DNA of 64,000 bases from Silurus meridionalis (GCF_014805685.1 NC_060906.1:16142164-16206163); one strand, 5' to 3'; shown: positions 12,806 through 25,104, numbered from the stretch's first letter. Program-made: numbers and translations. The notes: generated by a model from the sequence alone, not told the origin.

Positions 12806-13238
12806 AGGTACACTACACAGACAAAGGTTTGTAGACATTGTTAATCATAAGATTCATATGTGCATAACATCCAATTCTACATTTAGTCCCCATTTGCTGT
12901 TATAATAACCTTCACAATTTTGAAAAGTTCCACTAAATTTTGAAATGTGATTTTGGAGATTTGTGCTCGTTCATCCATAGGGGCATTATTATAATCAGAT
13001 ATGGATGTAGGGTGAGGAGGCCTGGGGTACAGTCATCATTCTGATTCAGTTGTTCAGTAGGGTTGAGATCAGAGCTCTATAGCTGGTCATTTAACATTTT
13101 TCACTCTAACCCATGTAAACCATATGTTCATGGAGCTTCACGTTTTTTAAAACATCCTATACAATTGTGTGCCTTCAACTTTGTATGGGAATGAACCACA
13201 TATGGCTGGAAAAGAGTGTGGTGTATAGGCATGGTACT
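12806..13238 (-). mobile_element. Tc1-like transposon fragment (lineage D), minus strand
   Basis: The left end, ACACAGACAAAGGTTTGTAG, resembles the terminal repeat 'TATGGACAAAAGTATTGGGA' of a fish Tc1 lineage. On the minus strand the body is the C-terminal third of its transposase: the region after the catalytic Glu, with GGCCTCCTCACCC, AAATCTCCAAAATCACA-like and AACAGCAAATGGGGACT at the end of the gene. Frames are destroyed by indels. The right end is lost. Related pieces are at 36969-37310, 55991-56451 and 62128-62410. Confidence 0.75.
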
Positions 13239-13415
13239 CAGATTTATTTTAAGAACAAAATAAACATACCTCTATAAGACAAATTATGCCAGTCTGACAC
13301 TGGCACCAAAAGAATTAGTAGATGATTCCATTGTTGGGTTATGGCTTTTGGGACACTATTAATAAGCAAGCAGTTGGAAAGGAATATTCTGAAATACCAG
13401 GTCTTACTACTTTTA

Positions 13416-13581
13416 TATTTACATTTATAGCATTTGGCAGACACCCTTATCCAGAGCAACTTACAACCCAGCAGTTGTGGGTTTAGGTCCATGTTCAAGG
13501 GCTCAGCAGTGGCAGCATTTGAACTCATATCCTTCAAATCAGAAGTCCAACATCTTAAACACTGAGCCACTACTGTCTACC
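13416..13581 (-). mobile_element. SINE-like repeat (family 3), minus strand
   Basis: The plus-strand text TTACATTTATAGCATTTGGC, AGACACCCTTATCCAGAGCA and ACTTACAACC is the tail of a common fish retroposon. It is followed by GGGCTCAGCAGTGGCAGCAT, GAACTCATATCCTTC and AACACTGAGCCACTACTGTC, the complement of a tRNA-like head. The element therefore reads on the minus strand. Other copies: 26793-26940 and 36712-36835, with a tail-only piece near 38490-38540. Confidence 0.75.
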
Positions 13582-15161
13582 TGAATATCCTATTAGGTTA
13601 AAAATATATATACATACAGAATTTGGAACTATATATATTTAAAACAAACCTTATTTTCTTATCTGTGTGTGTTATTGGCATTTAAAAGAATAAAAAATAT
13701 GATTTAAAGATGTGCAAAGGTCATTTTATGGACTCCCACAGCCAGCAGGGGGCAGTAATGAAATCCAGAAAAGTGATCCAGTACATACAGTATGTTGCTG
13801 TTCTGGATCCATGAGTCAAGTGGTTTATGCTTTTAAGCATTTAGAGCATAAACCAGCATCATACTTCTGTCAAAAGGCAACGAGACCACTTCCAGTTCTC
13901 ACATCTCTTAAGCTTCAACACCACACACTCAGGCACATCAGGTTTCTAAGGCCCAGGTATACAGTATATTGCCAATGAGATGCACCTAGACTTACATAAT
14001 AACTATCAGTGACTGTAACAAAAGCTATTTTTATGATCAAAGCAATAACCATAAACTCAGGAAGGTGGGCATTACATGATTTCACAATTCCCACATATTC
14101 CCACGCCTAATAACCAGTCTCCAGAAACACAAGTGCTAAAAGGTGGATCACTCACTGAAGCTTTTTATAGCCGCTGGCCTCCCACACCAGCGCCTGGCTC
14201 CAACGTTGTTTATGTAACATTATGCAGTTATCATGTTGCTACGGGGACATGACGGATGGTGTGAAAGTGCTATGTGCTCGTGGGGCACTTTGCATGAGCA
14301 CACTGATATAATCGGCATGTTTGCGAGCAGACGGCCAATGATTCATGCAGTATCAGTCTGTCAGTTTTAAAAAATAATAACAAACTTACACGCTGTTCAC
14401 AACATCTGTACTCAGGAAACAGGTGAATCATGATTCTCAAATACTGTCTAGCAAGTCAGAACTAGCTTTTACATCATTGCATTATCAGAGATCACACAGT
14501 TATAAAATAGCAGTGCAACAGTCATAACACTGATAAACCTACCAAGGAAATATTATTGAATGCATGTTTATTGCAGTGGTCCTTGGGGGTGGAAAACCAA
14601 TCACAATCATTGCCAAAGATGTATTTATCATTAAAATCCAATAGTTAATATGCTGCTTGTTTGATCTCTTAAAAAAAAGGGTTTAGTACAAATCCTAATA
14701 ACTGGAAAAAATAACAAGGCCTACAAATAATGTCAATGCATACATAATGTGTTTTATCAGTAAAAAGTACAGGAGCATTAAGCTCTCTGACTGCAAAATA
14801 TAGACAGAATAGCCTTACAAATATTTGAGGAATGAATAGATTACTATGGCTACAAAAATGTCGAGAATACATGGTTCATTAGGTTATTAGGTTAGGTTTC
14901 AGCTTGCTGTTAATATGAGTAACTGAACAAATACCCGTCTGAGCTCCTCTAGTCCACTTCTTGCACGACAGTTGCTCCATTTTTCAGAGTCCCAAAGCTT
15001 GGTAAGTGATACCCTGATTGCAGTATAGTTATGCAATAACATAAAGAGAATTATTTGCACACAACACTGAGAGAAAGCTCTTGCATTTGGCTCTTGCAAT
15101 GATTGGTGATTGACCATCTATTGTCTGTCCCACCCACATGCTGGTAGTCTGCTCATTTGAA

Positions 15162-15197
15162 GAGGGAACATGATGTACCTTCTAAGACCAGATGAGG
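15162..15197. repeat. 36-bp direct repeat, copy 1
   Basis: Identical over 36 bases to 16044-16079, beginning GAGGGAACATGATGTACC. Flanking sequence is not shared. Confidence 0.95.
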
Positions 15198-16039
15198 ACA
15201 ACATGAACAAACAGTCCAGTTGAGCTTCGTCAGTTGGACACATTCAGTTAAGCACCATCGATTAGAACTGGATCAATGCTGCTGATCAGCTCATTCTGGA
15301 TCATGACCTCTGAGTTTTTACTTTAATCTGCTAATCTTATTAAAACTGCTACACCAATGTAACTTCAGCTTCTTCAAAACAGATATACATGCATATACAA
15401 CCTGCCCTTTCCCATTCCAAATGTTCTCTCTGGCTGAAGCTCTGCTGACAATCAAGTATGACACAGACTAGACATTTGTATTTGTATAATGTACAGCTTG
15501 TGCAAGAAATACAGTACATACTGTATACAATGGTATATCGATTTATATTATATTAAACCCATGATATAAAAAATACATAATTTATAATGTAATCTACTGC
15601 TCTGGGCACTGAGCTGCCAGATTTGATGCACGCTTTGCTAGTCCCTTATGATTATATGATCTTTTGTAGGAAAAAGTGTATCTCCTTAGTATGGTAGATG
15701 TGGCTGATGGACAAGGTAACCAATTAAACCAACAATTTATTATGAGGAAATGTAAAAGAAAAAAAACACTTCATATAGAGTGTCACATGGAGCAAATGGC
15801 TGTTAGGGCTTTTGCATAGCTAAATATATGCCCACAGTCATTGAAGCCTGAGGAATTCTCCGATGGTATCACACCATTTTTCCACATAGTATGGTTCTTA
15901 TAGCTTGCTGTTGGAAAATGATCTGATTAGATCCCTAATCAAAGAACATGAAAGCTGTGTAATTATTTCCATACTCGTGTTCATTTTTATGTTAATCACA
16001 GTTAGTTCCGTTTAGCTAGCATTGCTTAGCTGAAGATCC

Positions 16040-16088
16040 GTCTGAGGGAACATGATGTACCTTCTAAGACCAGATGAGGCCCTCAGAC
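16040..16088. repeat. 36-bp direct repeat, copy 2, inside a 9-bp stem
   Basis: The repeat word (16044-16079) overlaps a perfect inverted repeat: GTCTGAGGG at 16040-16048 and CCCTCAGAC at 16080-16088, with a 31-base loop made of the duplicated word. Copy 1 lacks the right arm. Confidence 0.9.
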
Positions 16089-16841
16089 AGGTGATCTGTA
16101 ATACAAACAGTTTTGCAATTTAATGGTCAATGTCAAAAAATCTTTTGTAATGAGGGATGTATTTATTTTTTATTTTTTTTAAGTGCCTAAGAATATTGTT
16201 TTAAACCATACACACTAAAAATATATGCTCTTTTTCTAACTAATTTGTTCAATTTAATAAAAAAGCTAAAAGGCAAAGATGATCTTGCTGAACCAATTTT
16301 GAATGTGCAATCCTACCAGGGCTTTGTTAATGTGTAGACTTGAAATGTAAATATTCATCAAAATATAAATCTGTTAAATAAGCTAAAAGTATATAAGTAT
16401 TTAAACAGTAATTATGTTACATAATATTCCATATACATGAATACATGTGTTAACAGTCTTAACCTTTAATACACAGATCCAACAGATGCACAGAACTCCA
16501 ATTTGGTGTTGCTTTCATTTGCCAAGTAGTCTGTGATAAGGAAAGCTGCTGCTTGGCTGTTTCAGGTACACTGCAAATATGCAAACTGCCCGTGATCACA
16601 GATAGGAGCAGAGAGATTCTTCCACTACACTGTAATTAACATTCTGTCATTTGGCACGACTTGACTAGTAATTGTTAATCACTTAGAGTGCTGGAATTTT
16701 TTTTCTTTTTCCAAACACGGGTCAGCATATATGACCTCAGCACACTCTTTTGAGGTGAGCTAGGATCAGTGCTGGTCTTTGATGAGTATGTATTTGCTGC
16801 TCTGCAGTCTTGAAGATCCGAGAGTGGAGGTTAGCTGGGCT

Positions 16842-16881
16842 GGCATTGCATGCTGTGATCATGCAATGCCACAGCATGATC
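16842..16881. repeat. Overlapping inverted repeats (alternative hairpins)
   Basis: Three perfect stems share the same bases: GGCATTGCAT/ATGCAATGCC (16842-16851 with 16861-16870), CATGCTGTG/CACAGCATG (16849-16857 with 16870-16878) and GATCATGC/GCATGATC (16857-16864 with 16874-16881). The first two are mutually exclusive. Confidence 0.9.
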
Positions 16882-17227
16882 AATCACTAAAGTATATTTA
16901 TAAAAGGAAAGGTTTATCTGTACATGCATATAAAAAGAAACAAGGAAAAGGGAGAAAATATTGTGTATTTTCAGAAATCTACACTTCACTGACACGAGGG
17001 AAGCAAGGGAAATGTATTATCATGGTCCTCCCTTGACCCTTGCTCAGACCAAGAGGGGATTTCTAGGGGGGGTGTTGGTGAGTGGGAATAATAAATATGG
17101 GCATCCTGTTTAGGAAAAGTAGAAGGAAAAGGGCAGGAACTGCATCAGACAGAGGCAGGCAGACTCTCCTTTTTTTCAACATGTCAATGTGTGTCTTTCT
17201 GTATTTTTCTGTTTCTTTCACCCAACC

Positions 17228-17275
17228 TCTCTCACTCTCCCCCCCCTCTCTCTTTCTCTCTCTCTCTCTTTCTGT
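17228..17275. repeat. (CT)n polypyrimidine tract
   Basis: An imperfect CTCTCT tract with a run of eight C. Open frames on both strands here only encode Ser-Leu or Glu-Arg repeats. Confidence 0.95.
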
Positions 17276-19489
17276 CTGACCCACTTATAACTATGGATGA
17301 ATCCTCAGCAAGTCTCCTAGGTGTTCCATTACAGACTGTGTGTGAGGCCTAAATGGCTCTTATCAAATTACCCAGATGGACACAATCCTGTCAAACAAGG
17401 ATAGAGGGACTATAGTCCATTTTAAACTAGATTATTTAATATACAGTGAAAATGAGGTGGCAGTAGAAAGGACCACATACAGCTGACCTGATCTAACCTT
17501 GAAAACAACAACAAAATGTCAACCTTCAATGTACTATTTCAGTAGCAACCAGTTAAGACAGGAGGGTTGTAATAGTATGTGCATTAGAAACACTTCTATT
17601 CCCACAACAGGAACAGCATGAGTTCCATTTGCATTTGCTCCACTTCCCCCAGAGGATGATAATCCAATTCCCAACCTGTGGCCATGCCTTATGCAATAAA
17701 CTCAAGAGCCATGATGTCCCACATTGCCTGTGTGTGCCCTAAGCAAGTGGGGCTCTGCTCTCTGTGTATGCTTGCTAACATGTGCATCATGTAGCCTTGT
17801 CTAGGGATGGAACAGGTTAGTGGTCACATCTGGCACCCTACACAATGACCTCTTCTGATTCCACAGCTGGATGTGCACTATGGGCTCGTCACCACTGGAG
17901 GTTTAGTCAGAATAAATGAAATGATCTATTTTGAGCAATTTTTTTTCACCTGTTTTGCTAAGATGCTATAACTGCACTCACATCTGTCAATTGATAATCA
18001 TTATTTAATCTCACAAGATTTAATGTAATAGTGAAGGTCAGGGAACAGATGTTGCTTAAAAACTCCTTGATATCTACAATTTTGAACATGCACTATTATA
18101 TTTTAAATAATACAGCATTTCCAAATTTTTATTGTGATATAATTATATTTTTGTTATTGTTTTTTTCTCTCCAAAATTTAAAAAATGACAATACATTTCA
18201 CAATAGAAAGCCCTGTGTGACATTTCTGTGTTACCCAAGAATTTAAAAATGAGGCAAGATACTCATCAAATTGGCCATGAAAATCTAAACAACCAGGACA
18301 GCTAAGTAGCACTTTGTGCTTATAAACCCTTTTGTTTGTCATGATATGGTTTAAGAAGGATCACTATAGGGTGGTGTTTTCATTGACTTCAATTCAACTA
18401 CAAACCAGAAATCTTTAGCCAACACCCATTAATACCATTGAATATATACCTTTAAAGTTTTCCTTGTTAAACTTAAATTTGCAGTTCCTATTTTTGTATA
18501 TTACAAAGATGTTCCATAATACTGTACCTACTATAGTTTCAGATATTAGATTCATTCTGTAGCTGTGTAGGAATTCAATAACTTGCATGATAAGATAGAC
18601 TACAGAACGGAACTTTGCAGATAGCAAGTACATCCGAGACAATAATTTTTATATGCATATTATGGTATTCATAAAAGCAAATGGCTTCAGGAGAATGTGA
18701 AATCAATCCGCCATTCATTTTCCATTTATTCTGTGTGATGTAACACAGTTCAGCAGAAAACCCAGCTGACAGCAGTAACCAGGCCAGAAGCATTTTTTTT
18801 TAAGGAAGATGTAAAAAACACATTTAAAGTTGCCTTGTTTTTCCCTTTCACAGAATTCCCCTTTAACACAGATAACATCTCAGCACATAAAGGAATGAAG
18901 AAAAAAAGAAAGACCACTTCATCTACTCAAGAATTACAAAAGAAAGAGCTTCAAAACTCAAAAGCCACAGCACAGCACAGCGGATCTTACCCCGTGGGCC
19001 CTGATAGATGCTCTGAACTCCACTGATGAAGCTTAAATATTTAATCATTCTCCGATCTCATGCTCACTGGCTCAAACCACATTTGTTCACAATTATGTAA
19101 TTCTGGGGTTTTCAAGTCGGCCTCGGTTTTGATCACTTTTCAGTGGTGGTTTAAGGGCATGCACGTACACACAAACAGGAGAAGTAATAGAGAAATCCTC
19201 ATTAGTAGCACTGGAATAAATCATATAGAGATGCCTGACGGGTCATAATGTAATCGGCTACATAACTCTCAATCCTCAAGATGATTTTCATACACAGCAC
19301 AGACTTCTTCAGCAAATAAACAAAAGCTTTACTCAGACTTTACTTTTTCACCTTTTATAAATAAAAAAGTAAATGAAAAAGAAAAAATAACAACAACATA
19401 TTTGTGTATATTACCTTCTCAGTTTATTAACCTAAAATAATGTTTTACAACATTGTAATTATTTTTATAAACTGTATATTTACATATGA

Positions 19490-19506
19490 GTCTGGCAGCA
19501 TTTTAA
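19490..19506. repeat. Target-site duplication, left, of the LINE at 19507-21950
   Basis: GTCTGGCAGCATTTTAA, repeated with a single C-to-T difference at 21951-21967 just after the LINE tail. Confidence 0.9.
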
Positions 19507-21950
19507 ATCCAGCCATTAGGGTTGCACCAGTGCACTCTTAGTGCCGGTCCCAAGCCCGGATAAATTGGGAGTGTTGCGTTAAGAAGGGCATCCAGTGTAA
19601 AACGTGGCAAATCAAATATGCGAATCACAAAAGAGAATTTCATACCGGAGCAGTTGAGGCCTGGGTTACCAATGACCGCCACAGGTATCGTTAGCCAACA
19701 GGGTACCTGTGGAAATGGGGCTACTGTTGGCCGAAGGAGGAGAAGGAGAGGAGGAAGATTTCTACAGAGACGGCAGGGAAAGTAGAAGTGTAGGAGGGTG
19801 GAGGTTCAGGTTGGTACTTTAAATGTTGATACTATGACTGGTAAAGGGAGAGAGTTAGCTGATATGATGGAGAGGAGAAAGGTAGATATGATGTGTGTTC
19901 AGGAGACCAAGTGCTTATGCTCCACAAGTGGGTTGTGAGATGGAGAAGAAGGAAAAATTCTGGAGTGAGTTAGATGAAGCGGTAGAAGGGGTACCTAGGA
20001 ATGAAAGATTGCTGATTGGGGCAGATTTAAATGGGCATGTAGGTGAAGGGAACAGAGGTGATGAGGAGGTGATGGGTAGATATAGCTTTATGGAGAGGAA
20101 TGTGGAAGGGCAGATGGTGGTAGATTTTGCTAAAAGAAGAAGGAGGATCACAGGGTGATCTATAAGAGTGGAGCAAGGTGCACACAGGAGTACAAGGAGA
20201 TGCAGCAGCAGGTGAAGAGGGATGTGGCAAAAGTCAAGGAAACGGCATATGAGGAGCTGTATGAGAAGTTGGAGACTAAGGATGGAAAAAAGGATTCGTA
20301 CCGATTGGCCAGGCTGAGGGGCCGAGCTGCGAAGGATGTGCTGCAAGTTAGAGCAATAAAGGATGGAGATGGAAATGTGTTGACTAGTGAGGAGAGTGTG
20401 TTGAGAAGATGGAGGGAGTATTTTGAGCAGCTGATGAATGAGGAAAATGAGAGAGAAAGAAGGTTGGATGGTGTGGAGATGGTAAAGCAGGAAGTGGCTA
20501 GGATTAGTAAGGAGGAAGTAAGAGCAGCAATTAGGAGGATGAAGAGTGGAAAGTCGGTTGGACCAAAAGACATACTGGTAGAAGCATGAAGATGTTTAGG
20601 AGAAATGGCTTTTTAACAAGATTGTTTAACAGGATTTTGGAAGGTGGGAAGATGCCTGAGGAATGGAGAAGGAGTATGCTGGTACCGTTTTTTTGAAAAT
20701 AAGGGAGATGTGCAGACCTGCAGTAACTACAGGGAAATAAAGTTGATCAGTCACACCAAGAAATTATGGGAAAGAGTAGTAGAAGCCAGGCTGAGAGAAG
20801 AGGTGACCATCTGTGAGCAACAGTATGGTTTCATGCCGAGGAAGAGCACCACAGATGCATTATTTGCTTTAAGAATGTTGATGGAGAAGTATACAGAAGG
20901 TCAGACACAATTGCATTGTGTGTTTGTGGATTTAGAGAAAGCGTACGACAGGGTGCTGAGAGAGGAGCTGTCGTACTGTTTGAGGAAGTCAGGTGTGTAA
21001 GAGAAGTATGTGAGGGTGGTGCAGGACATGTATGAGGACAGTGTGACAGCAGTGAAGTGTGCAGTAGGAAAGACAGACTGGGTCAAGGTGGAGGTTGGAC
21101 TGCATCAAGGATTGGCTCTGAGCCCTTTCTTGTTTGCAGCAGTGATGGACAGGTTGACGGACAAGGTCAGACAGGAGTCTCCATGGACTATGATGTTTCT
21201 GGATGATATTGTGATTTGTGGGAGCAGGTTGAGAAGAGCCTACAGAGGTGGAGGTACATGCTGGAGAGAAGGGGAATGAAAGTCAGTAGGAGTAAGACAG
21301 AGTACATGTGTGTGAATGGAGTGGTGTGGTTGCAGTGAGAAGAGGTGGAGAAGGTGGAGGAGTTCAGGTACCTGGGGGTCAACAGTGCAAAGTAATGAAG
21401 AGTGTGTTAGGGAAGTGAAGAAAAGAGTGCAGGCAGGGTGGAGTGGGTGGAGAAGAGTAACAGGAGTGATTTGTGATAGAAGAGTATCTGCAAGAGTGAA
21501 AGAAAAGGTTTATAGGACTGTAGTGAGACCTGAGATGTTGTATGGTTTAGAGACAGTGGCATTGAGTAAAAGACAGGAGGTGGAGCTGGAGGTAGCAGAG
21601 CTGAAGATGTTGAGGTTTTCGTTAGGAGTGACGAGGATGGACAGTTTTAGAAATGAGTTTATCAGAGGGACAGCGCATGTAGGTCGTTTGGAGACGAAAT
21701 TGAGATGGTTTGGACATGTGAAGAGGAGGGACATGGGGTATATCAGTAGAAGAATGCTAATGATGGAGCCACCAGGAAGGAGGAAAACTGGAAGGCCAAG
21801 GAGGTGGTTTATGGATGTGGTGAGGGAAGACATGCAGGTAGTTTGGTTGAAAGAGGCAGATGTAGAGGACAGAGGGGTATGGAGACGGATGATCCGCTGT
21901 GGCGACCCCTAATGGGAAAAGCCGAAGAAGAAGAAGAAGAAGAAGAAGAA
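19507..21950 (+). mobile_element. RTE-clade LINE, both ends present, internally deleted
   Basis: A non-LTR retrotransposon bounded by a 17-bp target duplication with one mismatch. It starts with a leader CCAGCCATTAGGGTTGCACC..., including GTTGCGTTAAGAAGGGCATC and GGCAAATCAAATATGCG. It then encodes an apurinic-type endonuclease and a reverse transcriptase, and ends with a very short 3' UTR (GCTGTGGCGACCCCTAATGG...) and a (GAA)n tail. The short 3' UTR, trinucleotide tail and protein motifs (GADLNGHVGEG; CSNYREIKLISHT; VGLHQGLALSPF) fit the RTE clade. A full element would be longer: two internal deletions remove most of the endonuclease. A related truncated copy lies at 41056-42473, and two end-only derivatives are at 35248-35341 and 55524-55696. 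Confidence 0.9.
19801..21912 (+). pseudogene. RTE-type endonuclease/reverse transcriptase pseudogene
   Basis: Reading starts near GTLNVDTMTGKGRELADMME (from about 19812), the N-terminus of the endonuclease. It breaks after VQETK and resumes at APQVGCEMEKKEKFWSELDE with the active-site region GADLNGHVGEG (about 19895-20158). A second deletion joins YKSGARCTQ to EYKEMQQQVKRDVAKVKE. The reverse transcriptase palm follows in pieces: MKSGKSVGPKDI (near 20540), NYREIKLISHTKKLWERVVE, QQYGFMPRKSTTDALFALRM, FVDLEKAYDRV, VGLHQGLALSPF and the catalytic box, here FLDDIVIC where FADD or YADD is expected, so the Ala before the Asp pair is changed. The end is GRPRRWFMDVVREDM... IRCGDP. There are several stops and frameshifts. 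It is non-functional. Confidence 0.9.
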
Positions 21951-21967
21951 GTCTGGCAGTATTTTAA
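21951..21967. repeat. Target-site duplication, right, of the LINE
   Basis: GTCTGGCAGTATTTTAA, matching 19490-19506 with one difference. Confidence 0.9.
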
Positions 21968-22419
21968 CTAAAAGTAATCAACATTATCCTCACATTCTGA
22001 GCGACTTCCCTGCCAATGTGCACCATGATGCCTAGTGTGCCGTATACACGATATTTGTTTGTGGTCAGTCCATGTGAAATCACTATAGACCTTCAGACTG
22101 ACCATTTCAGAATTGTTTCATACTTTGTAAAAAGGATTTCACCATTCCTAATAAACAGTGTGCACAATCTCTCTGAGATACAAAGGCTTAAAAACAAGTG
22201 CTAGAGGATGTCAAAAGCTTTTACTCTTTAATAAAAGCAGACCAAGGCAACAGTACTTCCTTTGTCTTTAGTGTTGCTGCATACACCTGATTTTCATGTA
22301 ACATTGCTATATCTTTGGCACCACGCTCCATTACTGAACAAGGTAATTCTATTCACAATCAGTTGGCTATGAATGCATGTAAAATCTAAGCCAGTAATCC
22401 TCCTGATTATTCCATCCAG
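21968..22419. other. Gene-free stretch, nothing recognised
   Basis: Unique-looking sequence to the right of the LINE. No features supported. Confidence 0.55.
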
Positions 22420-22690
22420 AGGTTAAAAAACAGACAGGAAATCACAAATAAGGATAATCCATGAGCAACTAAACTTGTGAGTGAAAAATAAAGTTAGGAA
22501 ACCAGAAGAGAAAAACGAGGCTCAGACTGAAATGTACAAAAGCAACAATAAGACTTCACAAAGCAAGGGTATAAATAGATAAAGTAATCTAAACAGAGAA
22601 CAGATGAAAAAATTGAGAAATAAACCAATGGTAATATGGGGCTGAAGACAGGACCAAGGCCAAAACCAAATCATGTCACAATAATAGCAC
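22420..22690. repeat. Possible degenerate fish repeat
   Basis: The A-rich, purine-heavy text (AACAGACAGGAAATCACAA, GGGTATAAATAGATAAAG, GGGGCTGAAGACAGGACCAA, AAACCAAATCATGTCACA) resembles a teleost interspersed repeat that I have seen in many genomes. The match is loose, and no boundaries or second copy in the window support it. Confidence 0.35.
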
Positions 22691-22721
22691 GAGCAATGCA
22701 AGTTGTTCATAGGGGATTTGT

Positions 22722-22722
<1 letters not shown>

Positions 22723-22775
<53 letters not shown>
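22723..22775. repeat. (CA)n microsatellite
   Basis: A pure CA tract. Open frames through it are Cys-Val or Thr-His repeats. Confidence 0.97.
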
Positions 22776-22777
<2 letters not shown>

Positions 22778-24195
22778 TTTTTATGACAAGTAATAAAATT
22801 GTTATTTTAGAGTTTAGTCATACTCGTTGCACATTCGTACTGATTGTTATTGAAATGACACAGTGTTGTTGGTCAGGTGAACTATTTCCAACATGAACAT
22901 TTTGCCCTAGATGTGTTTTTTTTTTTTTTACATAAAATATAATTGGTTCTAAACATCTTCCTCATGCCTGTTTTCTTCTGTGGTGTTGCTTTGCTAATTT
23001 CTGCTTGCTTATGCAACCCTCACTGAGTGATGAGTAAAATAAAAACACATGTAGCGGAGGGGAAAACTGAGTTGAATATAAAACCACATAGAAATGTACT
23101 AGTGCCATGAAAGTGGCATAAAAACATTTTGTTACACAAATTAAAAAGATTTAAGCTGCGTGTTTTGAACAAAGCCATGTTAACATATTTTATGTAGGAC
23201 TAATTTAATCATTTGGTTAACACGACCCTGAGGATGACATTTGCCATGTAAGAAACTTAGAAATTTAGTATCTTTAAATTTCAACAAAATCCTATGAGAG
23301 TTCTTGTGTTAATCTCTGCAGTTCTCAAATACTGTCAGGAAATGCACATATATAACAATCTTATATTGAAGCATGGCTAATGAAAAGAATATGGTGTTTT
23401 TTTTCTGAATATCGTGGTGCATGATCTAGGAACCTGATCATTAAACCTGATTATCGGTACATGCCTAGTGTCTAATAAGCAATGGGAAGAGCCCTGGCAG
23501 AGAGATTTCGCTGTCACAATCATCATCATCAGCCACTAATGCCTGTGGTGGAGCTGCCTGCTAAAGCCATTTGGCAAATGGCACAGTGCAGCATATGGTT
23601 GAGAAAATGATTTGATTTATTGTCTCATACCTGACCACCGTACACACAAATTGAATCAATTTCACCAACTCTGTCCCAGATTCTTTGTGACATGACTAAA
23701 TCCTGGTTATTTATTTATTTGCTGACTGAAAACATCTGCACTTTTGTCCTTGCTGTTTCTTGTTTCAACTTGTCTGATTAAAAGCACTTCATTCTGCAGC
23801 ACTGCCTTGAAATGAACCACGAAAAAGTCAGAGGGTTGAGGGCATCATTATGTGCAGCTTTTTTTTTTTTATGCAGTGGAATATAAATCAAGGCGGTGCA
23901 GGATGACTGTGGCCTGGCTCATGACTAGTGCTCCACTTACAGACCTTATGTCAGCACTTGCACTTTGGTGACTGTGAAAGTGAGCAGTATGAACCGGTAT
24001 GATGTGTTCAGATGACCCTGACTGCTATCACACCGTCTCACCAAGTGAGAGATTAAAGCAGTGCAGGCAGATTGGACTTCATTTTATGCTAATTCACTGC
24101 TTCAGAACTCGCTGTGCAGCATGGCCGAGGACAGATCTCCCCTCACTCCCTCCCAGGTTCACTCCTATTGTTCCTAATGAGCTCAGCTGATGCCT
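22776..24195. other. Gene-free stretch, nothing recognised
   Basis: Unique-looking sequence with T runs near 22917-22930 and 23861-23870. No coding or repeat signal supported. Confidence 0.55.
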
Positions 24196-24205
24196 CACTC
24201 ACTCA

Positions 24206-24261
<56 letters not shown>
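24196..24261. repeat. (CTCA)n(CA)n compound microsatellite
   Basis: Three to four CTCA units lead into a pure CA tract. Confidence 0.97.
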
Positions 24262-24263
<2 letters not shown>

Positions 24264-24764
24264 GGCACAAACCTGTGTATTTTACACATGGTGAAATCAG
24301 TGTGTCAACATCAAATAGCTGGTAATGATTATTGTTTGTGTACCAGTCAGATATATCAGTCATACATCACCTTGAGCAAATGATTACCATTATGTCAAGT
24401 TATTGTCAAAAGTGGGCTAGGTTTACTTTAATATATGTGTCTGGAATTGCAAAAAAGTGCTGCTGAGCAATGCTCAATGCTCCTTTAATGGATCCAGTAA
24501 ATGCCGCTATTTGCATCTAGGTCAAATGATGAGGTCATGAAATCAGTGAAGCATCCATGATGAAACAGTGTTTAATGGTCTTTTATACTGAAGTGTATGT
24601 GTCCACTGAGATTGTGCAACTGATTTAAAAATATTTTCCTGTGGAGGCAAGAACATGCCAGATTGCATCAATTCTAAGCATATTTCAATTACTTTTAAAA
24701 TACCTTTTTTATTAATGCTATTCAATATGCAGAAAGTGATTAACAGGCACATACACAGTAATTC

Positions 24765-24816
<52 letters not shown>

Positions 24817-25104
24817 TATTTTTTTACTTTTAGGTAAAAAGTTACCTTTATTGTATTTCATTTATTGCACAAGTCAGCATTAACCAACTCTAAACGTAAT
24901 ACAACAATAATTATATCACAGCTGTGTTGAATTTTAATATTGTTCATATGTTACTATACATTTATAAAACGCATTAAACAACTCTGACTTCAACAGCAAG
25001 ACAAATCATATTAATGCACTTGTTCTAATGATGTCAATACTTAGTTGCTACTAATTCATATAGTTTTGTATATGAACCACATAGACTTGTATGGAAAATG
25101 TGAC
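24262..25104. other. Gene-free stretch with a trinucleotide microsatellite
   Basis: Contains the (ATT)n run at 24766-24817 and nothing else recognisable. Confidence 0.55.
24766..24817. repeat. (ATT)n microsatellite
   Basis: About seventeen ATT units, uninterrupted. Confidence 0.97.

Larger units (their letters stand above)
13582..19489. other. Long gene-free stretch, mostly unique sequence
   Basis: No protein-coding gene, RNA gene or transposon family recognised in almost 6 kb. It contains a 36-bp word present twice (15162-15197 and 16044-16079), a strongly self-complementary 40-bp block (16842-16881) and a CT tract (17228-17275). The section 14080-14370 is unlike its AT-rich neighbours in composition and could be a conserved non-coding element, but I cannot test that. 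Short open frames here show no domain. Confidence 0.55.

Noticed and set aside
19915..20573. Minus-strand open frames of 137-143 codons
   Set aside because: They lie opposite the LINE coding sequence and have the Ser/Leu-rich composition of an antisense shadow. The LINE reading on the plus strand explains them.
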